64,000 bases of DNA from contig NZ_AP014546.1 of the NCBI RefSeq assembly GCF_016592555.1, positions 3,048,501 to 3,112,500 of the forward strand. Direction: 5' to 3'. This DNA is from Neptunomonas japonica JAMM 1380 (GTDB taxonomy: Bacteria > Pseudomonadota > Gammaproteobacteria > Pseudomonadales > Balneatricaceae). Positions 51,926 through 61,515 of this stretch are shown piece after piece. The position numbers and the translations under genes are program-made. The notes under the pieces are model-generated. The model was given only the letters and a program-made list of their open reading frames with translations, ran no database searches and was not told the origin of the DNA. Numbering within the stretch: the stretch's first letter is position 1; the number at the start of each line of letters is the position of its first letter.

Positions 51926-52264
51926 CTGAATATAAAAACGCTAAAAGACCCCCAAGGTTTAGGCCCTAAGTCCGAGAGCATGCTTAAAGATGCGGGGATT
52001 AACTCAATAGAGGCACTGCTCTCTTTAGGCGCTATACGAGCTTTTATTCAAGTCAGCAAAACGAGTAAGAACAAACCTAGTTTAAATCTTTTATATGCAC
52101 TGGCCGGCGCGCTAGAAGACAAGCATTGGCTCACCATTGCCAAGCAACAAAAGTCACAACTGATTATGCAATTAGATGATTTTCAAGAGCTAGAAAAGCT
52201 TTTTGAAGATGATAAAACAATAGAAAGTACCGGTAAGAGCGTGCGTGAAAGCACGTATGGCTAG
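51926..52264 (+). CDS. TfoX C-terminal-domain (helix-hairpin-helix) protein, start codon unclear
   Basis: The recognised TfoX_C signature (LKDPQGLGPKSESMLKDAGI, then LGAIRAFIQV, LNLLYALAGALEDKHWL) begins before the first ATG (51980). An in-frame TAA at 51923-51925 limits the frame, and only a CTG at 51926 or non-standard codons lie between. The protein would be ~112 aa. Full TfoX/Sxy has an extra N-terminal domain and regulates competence; stand-alone C-domains have unknown function. Start from 51980 would cut the first helix-hairpin. Confidence 0.7.
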   Translation: MNIKTLKDPQGLGPKSESMLKDAGINSIEALLSLGAIRAFIQVSKTSKNKPSLNLLYALAGALEDKHWLTIAKQQKSQLIMQLDDFQELEKLFEDDKTIESTGKSVRESTYG

Positions 52265-52339
52265 CCCTAAATGACTGATCGGGATATCCGTTATTGCCGC
52301 AATAAGCGAAGCATAAAACAACAGATAAGGAGAAGCCAG

Positions 52340-52834
52340 TTACGCTTTAACAGACTTTATCTCATCTAATAATTGCGTTAATGGATAGCCCTTAAAAGGC
52401 TTACCCGTTTCCAAAACAACATGACTACTGATATTAACCTGACCAGGCAACAGATCCAGTAAACGGTCATTAATAGCATTATAACGCTGCATATCAGGTG
52501 CGATGATACGTAAAAAGAAATCAAATGCGCCACTCACGGTATAACACTCCACCACTTCTGGGATGTCATCTGCGGCATGACGGAATAGCTTAAAGGCTTC
52601 AGTACTTTGGTCTTTTAAACTGACTGTTGCGATAACCGTCACACTGCGACATAAAGAAGGCAGGTCTAAAACAGCCATATAGGCATCAATTAAGCCCTCC
52701 TCTTCCAGCTTTTTAACACGATTTAAGCAAGAACTAGGAGATAAACCAACACGATCAGCTAAATCTTGATTAGTAATACGTGCACTTTGCTGTAGCACCG
52801 AAAGAATCTTCCGATTAATACGATCAAGAGTCAT
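52340..52834 (-). CDS. Lrp/AsnC-family transcriptional regulator
   Basis: 164 aa: N-terminal HTH (ITNQDLADRVGLSPSSCLNR, VKKLEEEGLI) and C-terminal RAM ligand domain (VVECYTVSGAFDFFLRI, LPGQVNISSHVVL). It is of Lrp length, but whether it is the global Lrp or a local amino-acid sensor cannot be told. It lies near amino-acid catabolism genes. An inverted repeat at 52944-52980 lies 110 bp upstream. Confidence 0.88.
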   Translation of the reverse strand: MTLDRINRKILSVLQQSARITNQDLADRVGLSPSSCLNRVKKLEEEGLIDAYMAVLDLPSLCRSVTVIATVSLKDQSTEAFKLFRHAADDIPEVVECYTVSGAFDFFLRIIAPDMQRYNAINDRLLDLLPGQVNISSHVVLETGKPFKGYPLTQLLDEIKSVKA

Positions 52835-52943
52835 GAGCTAGCCTAGTTCTTCTTATTGATGCTGGAGATACAGACCATGATAGCGGCTAGTTAAGGGATA
52901 TTCACTAATTAGTATTACTGAGCCTTTGAATGCCAATGCAAGG

Positions 52944-52980
52944 ATTGAGTGAGTACTAATGGATACTTAGCTCACTCAAT
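52944..52980. repeat. 10-bp perfect inverted repeat between hisI and the Lrp-type gene
   Basis: ATTGAGTGAG (52944-52953) and CTCACTCAAT (52971-52980), with AGTA / TACT inside. It lies 8 bp past the hisI stop and upstream of the Lrp-type gene on the same strand. No T tract follows, so it is either a weak terminator or an operator. Confidence 0.55.
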
Positions 52981-52987
52981 ACATACG

Positions 52988-53395
52988 TCATTGTGGCATG
53001 CTGATAACTTGTACTCGCCCCTTGTGAATAGCGTTGTAGAAACAATTTGGTCGGCCGGTGTGGCAAGCAGGCCCTTGCTGCTCAATAAGCAATAAAATAG
53101 CATCCCCATCACAATCTAAACGAGCTTCGATCAAGCGTTGGTTATGGCCGCTAGTTTCACCTTTACGCCATAACTTCTGGCGTGAACGAGACCAATAACA
53201 CACCCTATTTGTTGCAAGCGTTTCTTCAAGTGCGGTACGGTTCATCCAGGCCAACATCAGCACTTCACCAGTGTCATGCTGTTGAGCAATAGCTGCAACT
53301 AAACCATCACTATTCCATGGTATAGCATCCAGCACAGCAGCTAATGAACGAGTTTGACCTATCTCAGCCTGTTCCAATTGCAACCAAATATTCAT
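52988..53395 (-). CDS. hisI: Phosphoribosyl-AMP cyclohydrolase (likely Zur-regulated paralogue)
   Basis: 135 aa HisI alone, without a HisE domain. Motifs: [68 protein letters not shown]; the three Cys zinc ligands and the DxDxD Mg site are present. It opens the PR-AMP ring in histidine synthesis. It sits 40 bp after folE2, away from hisG/hisD, as do the zinc-limitation paralogues (hisI2) described in Zur regulons. Whether another hisI exists elsewhere cannot be seen. Confidence 0.9.
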   Translation of the reverse strand: MNIWLQLEQAEIGQTRSLAAVLDAIPWNSDGLVAAIAQQHDTGEVLMLAWMNRTALEETLATNRVCYWSRSRQKLWRKGETSGHNQRLIEARLDCDGDAILLLIEQQGPACHTGRPNCFYNAIHKGRVQVISMPQ

Positions 53396-53435
53396 CGATT
53401 AAGCCCAGCCATGAGTGCCTCAATTCTGTACTTGA

Positions 53436-54341
53436 TCATTTCTGGTTCCCCCAATTCCAGGCACTTTCAGCAACAGCATCATGAGCATGCAGGCTTTCCA
53501 TATGCGCAATACGCAAATGAAAACCTTGAACACAGATTTCCTCTAGTAAAGCTTGATGAATGCGGCGAGCAGCATCTTCACAGAACATGGTATTTTGTCC
53601 ATTAGCCAAAGCAAACGCCTGCTCATCAACTCGCTTCACTGCTGTTTGCAGCGCAGTTCCAAGGGCTGATTCAACGCGTTCAAGCAGTACAAGCAAGGGA
53701 AATTCTTTATTATATTGCTCAGCTAAATGTACTGTCAGCGTAGCTGTACTACGCTGGCTATGGGGGGTCGCCACAATACCTTGTGAACTTCCGAGCCAGT
53801 CGTGCAACTCTGCATGCTGCAAATCTTTTCCAGCAAAATCCTTATTAAATTGTTTTTGTATCAACTGACGAGCAAGCGCCGCTGAACAAGGGCATGTTGA
53901 AGAATAACCAATATCTAACTTCACGGTTATGCGGGTTTCTTGACCACTGCGAATTGCGTTCACTTCAAAGGGATAAGCCTTCCAGCCAGCAAGTTGACTC
54001 AGCAATGCCGGGCGTTTAAATAATACGTCACCTTTAATACTTAGATGTGCAGTTGTGGATAAATCGGAATGACTATCGAGAAAACAATCAAGCACCTCAT
54101 TAAGTAGCGGGACGGTTAACTCTTGATCTTCAAGTGCTTCTAATGCCAAGTAGAGGCGTGACATATGAATACCCCGAGCCTTTGACTTGTCAAGACTGAC
54201 ACCGGCATCTACATATGCATTTAACGGCTGCCCAGCGAGCCTAATTGGTAAAGCAATTCCTTGCATACCAACCAACTTAAGCGGGGTGTCTTGATAAGAA
54301 TTAAGCTGGCTGGCAACATCAGGTAATGCGAGGGAATTCAT
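53436..54341 (-). CDS. folE2: GTP cyclohydrolase FolE2 (type IB)
   Basis: 301 aa. The metal-binding STCPCSAALARQLI motif and HMESLHAHDAVAE segment are those of COG1469. It makes 7,8-dihydroneopterin triphosphate from GTP and, unlike FolE, can use metals other than zinc, so it is expressed in zinc shortage. A Zur-like box lies 23-41 bp upstream. It heads folE2-hisI. Confidence 0.93.
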   Translation of the reverse strand: MNSLALPDVASQLNSYQDTPLKLVGMQGIALPIRLAGQPLNAYVDAGVSLDKSKARGIHMSRLYLALEALEDQELTVPLLNEVLDCFLDSHSDLSTTAHLSIKGDVLFKRPALLSQLAGWKAYPFEVNAIRSGQETRITVKLDIGYSSTCPCSAALARQLIQKQFNKDFAGKDLQHAELHDWLGSSQGIVATPHSQRSTATLTVHLAEQYNKEFPLLVLLERVESALGTALQTAVKRVDEQAFALANGQNTMFCEDAARRIHQALLEEICVQGFHLRIAHMESLHAHDAVAESAWNWGNQK

Positions 54342-54363
54342 TTAAAATACAACCTTTTATATA

Positions 54364-54382
54364 AACGTTATAACATAACATT
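54364..54382. promoter_or_regulatory. Zur-like operator upstream of folE2
   Basis: AACGTTATAACATAACATT matches the gammaproteobacterial Zur core AATGTTATAnTATAACATT at all but two positions (C for T at positions 3 and 11) and is nearly palindromic about 54373. It lies 23 bp before the folE2 ATG, overlapping the likely promoter. Confidence 0.7.
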
Positions 54383-54436
54383 TATATAAAACTTGCCTTA
54401 CTTTGTCAATAACATGCATTGGTACGTGGATGCTTT

Positions 54437-55318
54437 TCAGCACCTTGACTTTGCTAATTCAATGAAGGATGCCAAGTAATCAGTTTGTAAATCGGTAGAG
54501 CGCTGCCCCAGAAAAATCTGTTTTTGCATACCCTTGCCTAAACGCACCGGCGTAATCGGCATACGACTTTGATACTCCGCTACCAACCATCTAGGCAAGG
54601 CGGCAACGCCTCGCCCAGCAGCGACCATTTGCAGCATAATATCCGTGGTTTCTATGGTTTTATGCTTCTTTGGACTGCAACTAGCCGGGAGTAAAAACTG
54701 ACTAAAGATATCTAAGCGTTGTGGCTCTACAGGATAAGTAATTAAGACTTCAGAGATTAACTGCTCTGGGCTTATCATTTTTTGTTTTGCTAAAGGATGC
54801 GTATCAGCCACCACCAATACTTGTTCATAATCAAATACGGGTTCATAAGTCAGTCCGGTACGAAATAACGGATCAGGTGTTACCAGCAAATCTATTTCAT
54901 ACGCATATAAAGCGCCAATACCGCCAAACTGAAAGCGTTGCTTAACATCAACATCCACATCAGGCCAAGCCGCTAAATAGGGACTGACCACCTTCAGCAA
55001 CCATTGATAACAAGGGTGGCATTCCATCCCAATGCGCAACCTTCCTCGCTGACCGCTGGCAATCTCACTGACGACTTCTTCGGCTAATTCTAACTGCGGC
55101 AAAATACGTTCCGCTAATTTAAGTAAATACAAGCCAGACTGCGTCAAGCGGAGCTGCCTTCCGTCTTTCTGCCACAGAGCTGTGCCCAACCTTTGCTCTA
55201 GCTTTTTAATGCTATGACTTAATGCAGGCTGTGTAACACAGAGAAACTCTGCCGCCGCCGTCAATGAACCCTGCTGATCTACTGCTCTTAAAATTGCTAA
55301 ATGGTTACGCTCTAGCAT
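54437..55318 (-). CDS. metR: LysR-family methionine regulator MetR
   Basis: 293 aa from the ATG at 55318 (MLERNHLAILRAVDQQGSLT; the upstream extension is not conserved). N-terminal winged HTH (LTAAAEFLCVTQPALSHSIK, KLEQRLGTALW) and a C-terminal periplasmic-binding-like effector domain with the MetR-typical GRLRIGMECHPCYQWLL. It is divergent from metE, which it activates with homocysteine in E. coli. TGAATGAAATTTA at 55342-55354 is a 1-mismatch candidate for the TGAA-N5-TTCA site. Confidence 0.92.
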   Translation of the reverse strand: MLERNHLAILRAVDQQGSLTAAAEFLCVTQPALSHSIKKLEQRLGTALWQKDGRQLRLTQSGLYLLKLAERILPQLELAEEVVSEIASGQRGRLRIGMECHPCYQWLLKVVSPYLAAWPDVDVDVKQRFQFGGIGALYAYEIDLLVTPDPLFRTGLTYEPVFDYEQVLVVADTHPLAKQKMISPEQLISEVLITYPVEPQRLDIFSQFLLPASCSPKKHKTIETTDIMLQMVAAGRGVAALPRWLVAEYQSRMPITPVRLGKGMQKQIFLGQRSTDLQTDYLASFIELAKSRC

Positions 55319-55449
55319 TTGCCAACTCACACGCCAATACATGAATGAAATTTATGGATAGATAAAATAATAGCATTATTTTTTATAATCCACGATCTCT
55401 ACTATGGATAACAGAATGCAAAGTTACTGATTAAAAAGGAAAAATCATC

Positions 55450-57750
55450 ATGGCCATCACACACAATTTAGGCTTCCCGCGTATCGGCGCACAACGAGAA
55501 CTAAAGTTTGCACAAGAAAAATACTGGCGGGGAGAAATAGACTCAACAGAGCTAGCAACATGCGGGAAACAGCTTCGCAGCAAACACTGGCAACAACAGT
55601 CGCCATTAGACTTTCTGCCTGTAGGAGACTTCTCTTTCTACGACCAAGTACTCGATATGAGCTTTGCGCTTGGCAACATCCCTTCCCGAGCAGTTAACCA
55701 AAACAATGCTAATAACACCGAACTGGATACTTATTTTCGTGTTGCCCGCGGCCGTTCCAGTAAGGATACCGACAACAGCTGTATTCACGCTGGTGAAATG
55801 ACTAAATGGTTTGATACTAACTATCATTATATTGTGCCTGAATTCACACAAGATTCGACTTTTAGTCTTCACTCAGAAAAACTACTCCTGCAGATATCTG
55901 AAGCTAAAAGTCATGGCGCTAATGTTAAACCTGTTATTATTGGCCCCGTGACTTATCTCCACCTTGGTAAAGAGAAAGACACCTCGAACAAACTCGCACT
56001 GCTCGATCGTTTATTACCGGTTTATCAGCAACTATTAGCTGAACTTGCTAATGCGGGCGTTGAATGGGTTCAAGTCGATGAGCCAATTTTAGTCACGGAA
56101 CTAGATCAAGAATGGAAACAGGCACTAGAACACAGCTATCAGTTTTTAAAAAATAGCCCGGTAAAACTACTCTTGGCCACTTACTTCGGCCCATTGCAAG
56201 ACAACCTAGCAGTCATCAGCCAGTTGCCCGTATCCGGTGTTCACCTAGATGCTATTAATGCCAAGCATGAAGTAGCGGATCTAATTAAAAGCTTACCTGC
56301 TAGCAGCGTTGTTTCTTTAGGCGTTATCAACGGCCGTAATATCTGGAAAACAGATCTAAGCACCACTCTTAATTGGTTAGAGCCTATCGCCAATGAATTA
56401 CAAGAACGCTTATGGATCGCACCGTCGTGTTCACTACTTCACGTACCTGTTGATTTAGAATCAGAAGAACAACTCGACCCTGAAATTAAATCATGGCTGG
56501 CTTTTGCTCACCAAAAACTCGATGAATTAACGACATTACAAACGGCACTGAACGAAGGTAGAAACAAAGTTTCTTCAGAATTAGAAGCAAATCAAACAGC
56601 CATTAACAGCCGACACCAATCAACACGCGTTAACAACCCTGTCGTACAGCAAGCGGTTGCCAACATCACACCATCGCTAGGGCAACGTCAAAGCAACTTT
56701 AATACGCGTAGTAAGCTTCAAAAAGAGCACATCAAGCTACCACTTTATCCAACCACAAGCATTGGCTCCTTCCCTCAAACAGCGCAAATTCGTGCCGCTC
56801 GCCTACGCTACAAAAAAGACCAAATCAGCGAATCTGACTACACACTACTGATGCAACAAGAGATTCAATACGCTGTAGACCAGCAAGAAGCTCTGGGGCT
56901 GGATGTCCTAGTGCATGGTGAAGCCGAACGTAATGATATGGTGGAGTACTTTGGTGAACAGCTTCAAGGATATGCTTTCAGTCAATTCGGCTGGGTACAG
57001 TCTTATGGTTCTCGCTGTGTAAAACCACCCATTCTATTTGGTGATATAAGCAGGCCAAAAGCCATGACTGTTAAGTGGACTCAGTATGCCCAGTCATTAA
57101 CAGAGAAACCCATGAAAGGTATGCTAACCGGACCTGTTACCATACTTAACTGGTCATTTGTAAGAGATGATCAACCACGCTCACTCTCTTGCTACCAGTT
57201 AGCACTAGCGATACGCGAAGAAGTTCAGGACCTTGAAAAAGCCGGTGTAAACATCATTCAAATTGATGAAGCAGCACTACGTGAAGGGCTTCCTTTACGT
57301 CAATCCCAATGGCAAGAGTACTTGCAATGGGCCATTGAGAGTTTTCGTATCAGTGCCAACGGTGTCGAGGATAATACTCAGATCCATACTCACATGTGTT
57401 ATTCCGAGTTTAACGACATTATCTCCGCCATTGCCGATATGGACGCGGATGTTATTACGATTGAAACATCACGCTCAGATATGGAATTACTAGATGTATT
57501 TGATCATTTCAACTACCCCAATGACATTGGACCAGGTGTATATGATATCCATACACCGAACACGCCAACACAGGCCCACATAGTTGAATTAATAGAGAAA
57601 GCAGCTCAACGAATTCCTGCTGAACGTCTTTGGATAAACCCCGACTGTGGTTTAAAAACTCGACAGTGGGAAGAGGTAATTCCGGCTTTGCAAAACATGG
57701 TGTCGGCAGCACAAACATTGCGCCAACAAAAATTAAAAGCCGCAAGTTGA
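55450..57750 (+). CDS. metE: Cobalamin-independent methionine synthase
   Basis: 766 aa, full length, two beta-barrel domains. N-terminal [20 protein letters not shown]; catalytic zinc ligands in [10 protein letters not shown] (His, Cys), Glu in ITIETSRSD region and Cys in [24 protein letters not shown] starts the C-terminal barrel. It methylates homocysteine from methyl-tetrahydropteroyltriglutamate. Divergent from metR; terminated at 57775. Confidence 0.97.
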   Translation: MAITHNLGFPRIGAQRELKFAQEKYWRGEIDSTELATCGKQLRSKHWQQQSPLDFLPVGDFSFYDQVLDMSFALGNIPSRAVNQNNANNTELDTYFRVARGRSSKDTDNSCIHAGEMTKWFDTNYHYIVPEFTQDSTFSLHSEKLLLQISEAKSHGANVKPVIIGPVTYLHLGKEKDTSNKLALLDRLLPVYQQLLAELANAGVEWVQVDEPILVTELDQEWKQALEHSYQFLKNSPVKLLLATYFGPLQDNLAVISQLPVSGVHLDAINAKHEVADLIKSLPASSVVSLGVINGRNIWKTDLSTTLNWLEPIANELQERLWIAPSCSLLHVPVDLESEEQLDPEIKSWLAFAHQKLDELTTLQTALNEGRNKVSSELEANQTAINSRHQSTRVNNPVVQQAVANITPSLGQRQSNFNTRSKLQKEHIKLPLYPTTSIGSFPQTAQIRAARLRYKKDQISESDYTLLMQQEIQYAVDQQEALGLDVLVHGEAERNDMVEYFGEQLQGYAFSQFGWVQSYGSRCVKPPILFGDISRPKAMTVKWTQYAQSLTEKPMKGMLTGPVTILNWSFVRDDQPRSLSCYQLALAIREEVQDLEKAGVNIIQIDEAALREGLPLRQSQWQEYLQWAIESFRISANGVEDNTQIHTHMCYSEFNDIISAIADMDADVITIETSRSDMELLDVFDHFNYPNDIGPGVYDIHTPNTPTQAHIVELIEKAAQRIPAERLWINPDCGLKTRQWEEVIPALQNMVSAAQTLRQQKLKAAS

Positions 57751-57774
57751 TAGATATAGATTAAAAGACCAATA

Positions 57775-57811
57775 AAAAGCGGCGCCTTTATTTAAAAAGG
57801 AGGCCGCTTTT
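57775..57811 (+). terminator. Terminator of metE
   Basis: Stem AAAAGCGGC / GCCGCTTTT with an inner CCTTT / AAAGG pairing, followed by T-rich sequence, 25 bp after the stop. Confidence 0.8.
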
Positions 57812-57839
57812 ATTGTCTATCGGTTAAAAGAGAAGCAAA

Positions 57840-57956
57840 TTACATCTGTGATTGGAGGTAACTCTCTAATCCAATCATCTTAATAAGACGTAATTGCTGT
57901 GCAAGCCAATAAGCATGGTCAACCTCGGTATCTTCCAGTAGTTTCTCAAGAACCTA
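57840..57956 (-). pseudogene. bfr: Bacterioferritin (bfr) 3'-end remnant
   Basis: Read leftward, [20 protein letters not shown], then [17 protein letters not shown] and TAA, resembles the last ~37 residues of bacterioferritin (…EEEHIDWLETQL…IGLENYLQSQM). A TAG stands just upstream in the same frame and no start or heme/ferroxidase residues remain. It lies convergent to metE and beside bfd, the usual bfr partner, so it looks like the leftover of a deleted bfr. Confidence 0.75.
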
Positions 57957-58005
57957 TCGCAACCGGTACTCCTGTTTTTCTTCACATATTTTAGGTTCTC
58001 TAATT

Positions 58006-58206
58006 ATGTACATATGTATCTGCAACGCAGTAACAGACTCACAAATTAGAGAAGCACTGGACGACGGTGCTACGAGTATCGCTGATCTCAACAAAACGCT
58101 ATCAGTGGGTAGCTGCTGTGGTAAGCCCACTCGCTCAGCTAGACAGATCATCAAACAATATAGATCTGGGATGAAGATCGATGAGCTTTCTTATAATGCT
58201 ATGTGA
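58006..58206 (+). CDS. bfd: Bacterioferritin-associated ferredoxin (Bfd-like), one cluster Cys missing
   Basis: 66 aa, [2Fe-2S] BFD-like domain: MYICICNAVTDSQIREAL, then VGSCCGKPTRSA. The family binds the cluster with Cys4, Cys6, Cys38 and Cys41 (C-G-[RK]-C); here Cys4, Cys6 and Cys38 are present (plus an extra Cys37) but residue 41 is Pro. Bfd reduces and releases iron from Bfr, and the adjacent bfr is only a fragment. It may be losing function, or Cys37 may substitute. Confidence 0.85.
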   Translation: MYICICNAVTDSQIREALDDGATSIADLNKTLSVGSCCGKPTRSARQIIKQYRSGMKIDELSYNAM

Positions 58207-58524
58207 TTTTATGCATTCAACACTTTATGATAACTTTTTATATTAAGTAGAGAGTTTGTCTCTCTTACTTCAGTTACAAAAGAATATTTCGTCTAATTAC
58301 GTATAAAACGCCCTAACGCTCGCCCTTCTTATAGACGATTGCATTTAAGCATCTACCCAGCCATAAGAAATCGCTAGTACAGCGCTTTGCTAACTAGCCG
58401 AATAATATTCGGTATGCATTATTATTTCCGTATTTTATTGCTAACTAAGCAAGTATTTAGACAGCTCATTTTGAAAGGCTACACGTAAAATATCAGTTAA
58501 TAATGATAACTAAGTGAGCCCAAC
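58207..58524. other. Intergenic region upstream of the third succinyltransferase gene
   Basis: 318 bp with no credible gene. It contains a palindrome CCGAAT-AAT-ATTCGG at 58398-58412 that could be an operator. No match to the ArgR pattern was found. Confidence 0.4.
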
Positions 58525-59583
58525 ATGCTGATTATTCGCCCTTGTAAAGAAAGTGATCTGGATGATTTGATGAACATTTCTCATGCCGTCGGTAAAGGGA
58601 TGACATCAATGCCTGCAGATGAAGCCGCCTGGTTAGAAAAGATCAGTGCATCGGCAGAAGCTTTTAACTCTACTCAGCCCGCTGCACAGAGTAATACTTA
58701 CTTTATGGTGTTGGAAGATACGACCACGGGTCATCTCGCCGGTACGACAGCTATTTATACGGGTGTAGGCCTTAGTCGCCCTTTCTATTCTTACAAAATA
58801 TCCACACTGGTTAGCAGCAGTAGTGACCTTGATATGATTCGCAAAACCCAAGTACTCAATATCGTCAATGACTACACGGGTTCGACCGAGGTGGGTTCTA
58901 TTTATTTACTGCCAGAATATCGCAAACCTGGTGTCGGGCAATTTTTATCACGCGCACGCTTTCTAACAATGGCCGACTTTCCCGAACGTTTTGGTGATCA
59001 AGTCATTGCAGAACTACGTGGCTGGCAAGATGAAAATGGCCGCTCTCCACTATGGGATAACCTTGGGAAACCCTTCTTTGGTATTGAGTTCCAAGATGCG
59101 GTAAACACAGCAGCACTCAAGGGTTCACAGTTTATTTCTGACCTCATGCCTAAATACCCCATCTACATAAGCCTTCTACCGCACGAGGCACAAGAAGTAA
59201 TAGGTAAGCCGCATGATTTCTCAGCGCCTGCGTTATTCATGCTGAAAAAAGAAGGTTTTCAGTTTTCAGGCTATGTAGATTTATTTGATGGGGGCCCTTC
59301 TGTACAAGCCGATACTAAAGAGATTCGCAGTGTTAAAGATAGCTGTAGCAGTCACTTTCAAGTGGTAAGCGATCTACCCGCTTCATCACAGATGTATTTG
59401 GTAAGCAATGAGAACCTTGATGATTACCGTGTTGCTTTAGCTCCGGGTAACGTGACTGAAAATGGTGATTTCATTATTGATCAAGCAACTTTCCAAGCAT
59501 TACAACTTGCTGTGGGAGGCCTAGTCCGCTTTATCACAATGAATAAATCGTCAGTTCAAAAAACACACTCACAAGCGGCCTAA
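58525..59583 (+). CDS. Arginine N-succinyltransferase paralogue (AstA family)
   Basis: 352 aa AstA family: MLIIRPCKESDLDDLMNISH, FYSYKISTLVSSSSDLDM, DYTGSTEVGSIYLLPEYRK, SPLWDNLGKPFFGIEF, LMPKYPIYISLLP, DLFDGGPSVQADTKEIR. It is more diverged than the two in the operon (SPLWDNLGKPFF versus SPFWE-LGRHFF; VSSSS for VHASS). It stands alone 8 kb downstream of astB. It may act on another amino acid (for example ornithine) or as a homomeric AstA; substrate is unknown. Confidence 0.82.
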   Translation: MLIIRPCKESDLDDLMNISHAVGKGMTSMPADEAAWLEKISASAEAFNSTQPAAQSNTYFMVLEDTTTGHLAGTTAIYTGVGLSRPFYSYKISTLVSSSSDLDMIRKTQVLNIVNDYTGSTEVGSIYLLPEYRKPGVGQFLSRARFLTMADFPERFGDQVIAELRGWQDENGRSPLWDNLGKPFFGIEFQDAVNTAALKGSQFISDLMPKYPIYISLLPHEAQEVIGKPHDFSAPALFMLKKEGFQFSGYVDLFDGGPSVQADTKEIRSVKDSCSSHFQVVSDLPASSQMYLVSNENLDDYRVALAPGNVTENGDFIIDQATFQALQLAVGGLVRFITMNKSSVQKTHSQAA

Positions 59584-59644
59584 CAGTTATTAAAAAGTAA
59601 CACCTTCTAGACTGGCTTTTTATCGTACCCTTTGGAGGCAATTA

Positions 59645-60502
59645 ATGGACAATAATCATTGGATTCTTACCGCACAATGCCCAAGCCGCTTAGGGACTAT
59701 CGATGCTGTTACTGGGCTACTTTATAACAACCAACATTACATCACTGAGTTACACTCGTTTGATGATTCCCATAGCAACCAATTCTTTATTCGGGCACAG
59801 TTTCGTGCCAATGCTTCTTTTGATGAAGTAGCCTTTCGCCAAGAGTTCTCAGTGAAAGCAGAACAGTTTGATATGCAGTGGCAACTACGCGCCACTGCCG
59901 ACAAACCTAAAATCGTGATTATGGTGTCCAAATTTGATCACTGCCTGAATGACTTGCTTTACAAACATCGTATTGGCCAGCTCTCAATCGAGATACCGGC
60001 CATTATTTCCAACCACCCGGACCTTGAATCATTAGCTCAATGGCATGGAATTCCTTATTATCACCTACCGGTGAGCGCAGAGACCAAACCTGCACAAGAA
60101 GCAAAAGTTATGCAGATCATCAAAGATGTAGACGCTGAGTTAGTCGTTCTGGCTCGATACATGCAGGTACTATCCCCACAACTATGCCAGCACCTAGAAG
60201 GCTGGGCAATCAATATCCATCACTCATTGCTACCTGGTTTTAAAGGCGCCAAGCCCTACCACCAAGCGTATGAAAAAGGCGTTAAAACAGTGGGAGCAAC
60301 AGCCCACTATATTAATGATGACCTTGATGAAGGTCCTATTATTGCTCAAGGTATTGACTCAGTAGACCATGCCTACTACCCAGAGGATTTAGTCGCCAAA
60401 GGCCGAGACATAGAACGCGTCACACTTTCACGAGCAGTACGTTATCATGTAGAACAACGGGTTTTCTTAAACGGACAGCGCACCGTGGTATTTGCTGACT
60501 AA
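59645..60502 (+). CDS. purU: Formyltetrahydrofolate deformylase
   Basis: 285 aa: N-terminal ACT domain (~5-80; WILTAQCPSRLGTIDAVTGL) and a formyltransferase domain with the catalytic Asn-His-Asp set in INIHHSLLPGFKGAKPY and INDDLDEGPIIAQG. It hydrolyses 10-formyl-THF to THF plus formate, balancing the C1 pool. RBS TGGAGG 7 nt upstream. It stands after the AstA paralogue, separated by 61 bp. Confidence 0.95.
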   Translation: MDNNHWILTAQCPSRLGTIDAVTGLLYNNQHYITELHSFDDSHSNQFFIRAQFRANASFDEVAFRQEFSVKAEQFDMQWQLRATADKPKIVIMVSKFDHCLNDLLYKHRIGQLSIEIPAIISNHPDLESLAQWHGIPYYHLPVSAETKPAQEAKVMQIIKDVDAELVVLARYMQVLSPQLCQHLEGWAINIHHSLLPGFKGAKPYHQAYEKGVKTVGATAHYINDDLDEGPIIAQGIDSVDHAYYPEDLVAKGRDIERVTLSRAVRYHVEQRVFLNGQRTVVFAD

Positions 60503-60549
60503 AGCACTTAAGCTACTGTACTTGGAGTTATGAGCCAACTACTTGGTAC

Positions 60550-61224
60550 TCAGTTTAACGCCTGATAAGCTTCTATAACCTGCTGAACCTCTCTATCCAT
60601 ATTTTGAGACACTCGCTGATAATGGCTTATAGTTTTTGTTAAATAAGCCTGATCAGCCGTCCTAGATAGATCCCACATAATAGAGCCTACCGGTGAGATA
60701 GGCTGTGTTGCGTGTAAGCTAACATGTAGGACTTCATAAAATCGGTTATTTTCCTGTACCAGACACTCATCAATTAATGAAAACCCCATTTCTATCAGCG
60801 CATTACGTACTTTATAAGTATGTAGAACTGGGCATAGTAGAAACTCCATTTTCTGTTGAGGATTCTCAACAAGTAACCCGGCTACTAATTCAATGAGTAA
60901 ATCACCACCGACACCCGCAATTACCATTAAATGACAACTCGATTCATTTACATTGCTGGCTGATGACAACTGTAATTTTGCTACATCAGCTACGTGTGTC
61001 TGCCAACTGTTATCTTTTGCTTTCTCAGGGAAAAAACGCTGTAACTTAGTCGTAACCTCTGTCACCAAAGGCTCAGCAACATCAACAAAATGAATCGTTT
61101 TTGCAGCATTACGTTGCAACAATAAAAAACCTAATAAACCATGATCACAGCAACAGTCCCAAATATGTTCATACCTAGGCACCACCATGCTATCGATCTG
61201 CTGTAAGCGCCGACTAACTTTCAT
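60550..61224 (-). CDS. tRNA (adenine22-N1)-methyltransferase-like protein (TrmK/COG2384)
   Basis: 224 aa from the ATG at 61224 (GAGAGA upstream). The family N-terminus MKVSRRLQQIDSMVVPRYEHIWDCCCDHG contains the SAM-binding motif I variant DCCCDHGLLG; VIAGVGGDLLIELV is motif IV-like; LCPVLHTYKVRNALIEMGF follows (all given in parts). It belongs to the TrmK family, which methylates A22 of some tRNAs in Gram-positives; the role in gammaproteobacteria is less clear. The longer frame to 61308 is not conserved. Confidence 0.75.
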   Translation of the reverse strand: MKVSRRLQQIDSMVVPRYEHIWDCCCDHGLLGFLLLQRNAAKTIHFVDVAEPLVTEVTTKLQRFFPEKAKDNSWQTHVADVAKLQLSSASNVNESSCHLMVIAGVGGDLLIELVAGLLVENPQQKMEFLLCPVLHTYKVRNALIEMGFSLIDECLVQENNRFYEVLHVSLHATQPISPVGSIMWDLSRTADQAYLTKTISHYQRVSQNMDREVQQVIEAYQALN

Positions 61225-61515
61225 GCTCTTATCTCTCAATATCAGTTCTCTGTCAGTGCTTTTTAAGCAATTAACGCCAGGCATTCTACGCCAGAGCCCG
61301 CCAATCAACTACTTTTTAGAAAGTAGCTGACTCTGTTCAAACTTATCATTAATTGCCCACCGATATAAAAAGCTCAGCCGGACTTAACTCACGATTAAAT
61401 TGCACAAATTTCACTCATAATATGCATCCCCCCTTTGAATCGCTGCACAATCCTTTATAGTACCGTACCGCTCATGCAGCATTTCTAAACGCTTCCCAGA
61501 TTCAGGAATAATCCA

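Noticed and set aside
58398..58412. Palindrome CCGAAT-AAT-ATTCGG as a terminator of bfd
   Set aside because: It lies ~190 bp beyond the stop and has no T run; kept only as a note in the intergenic entry.
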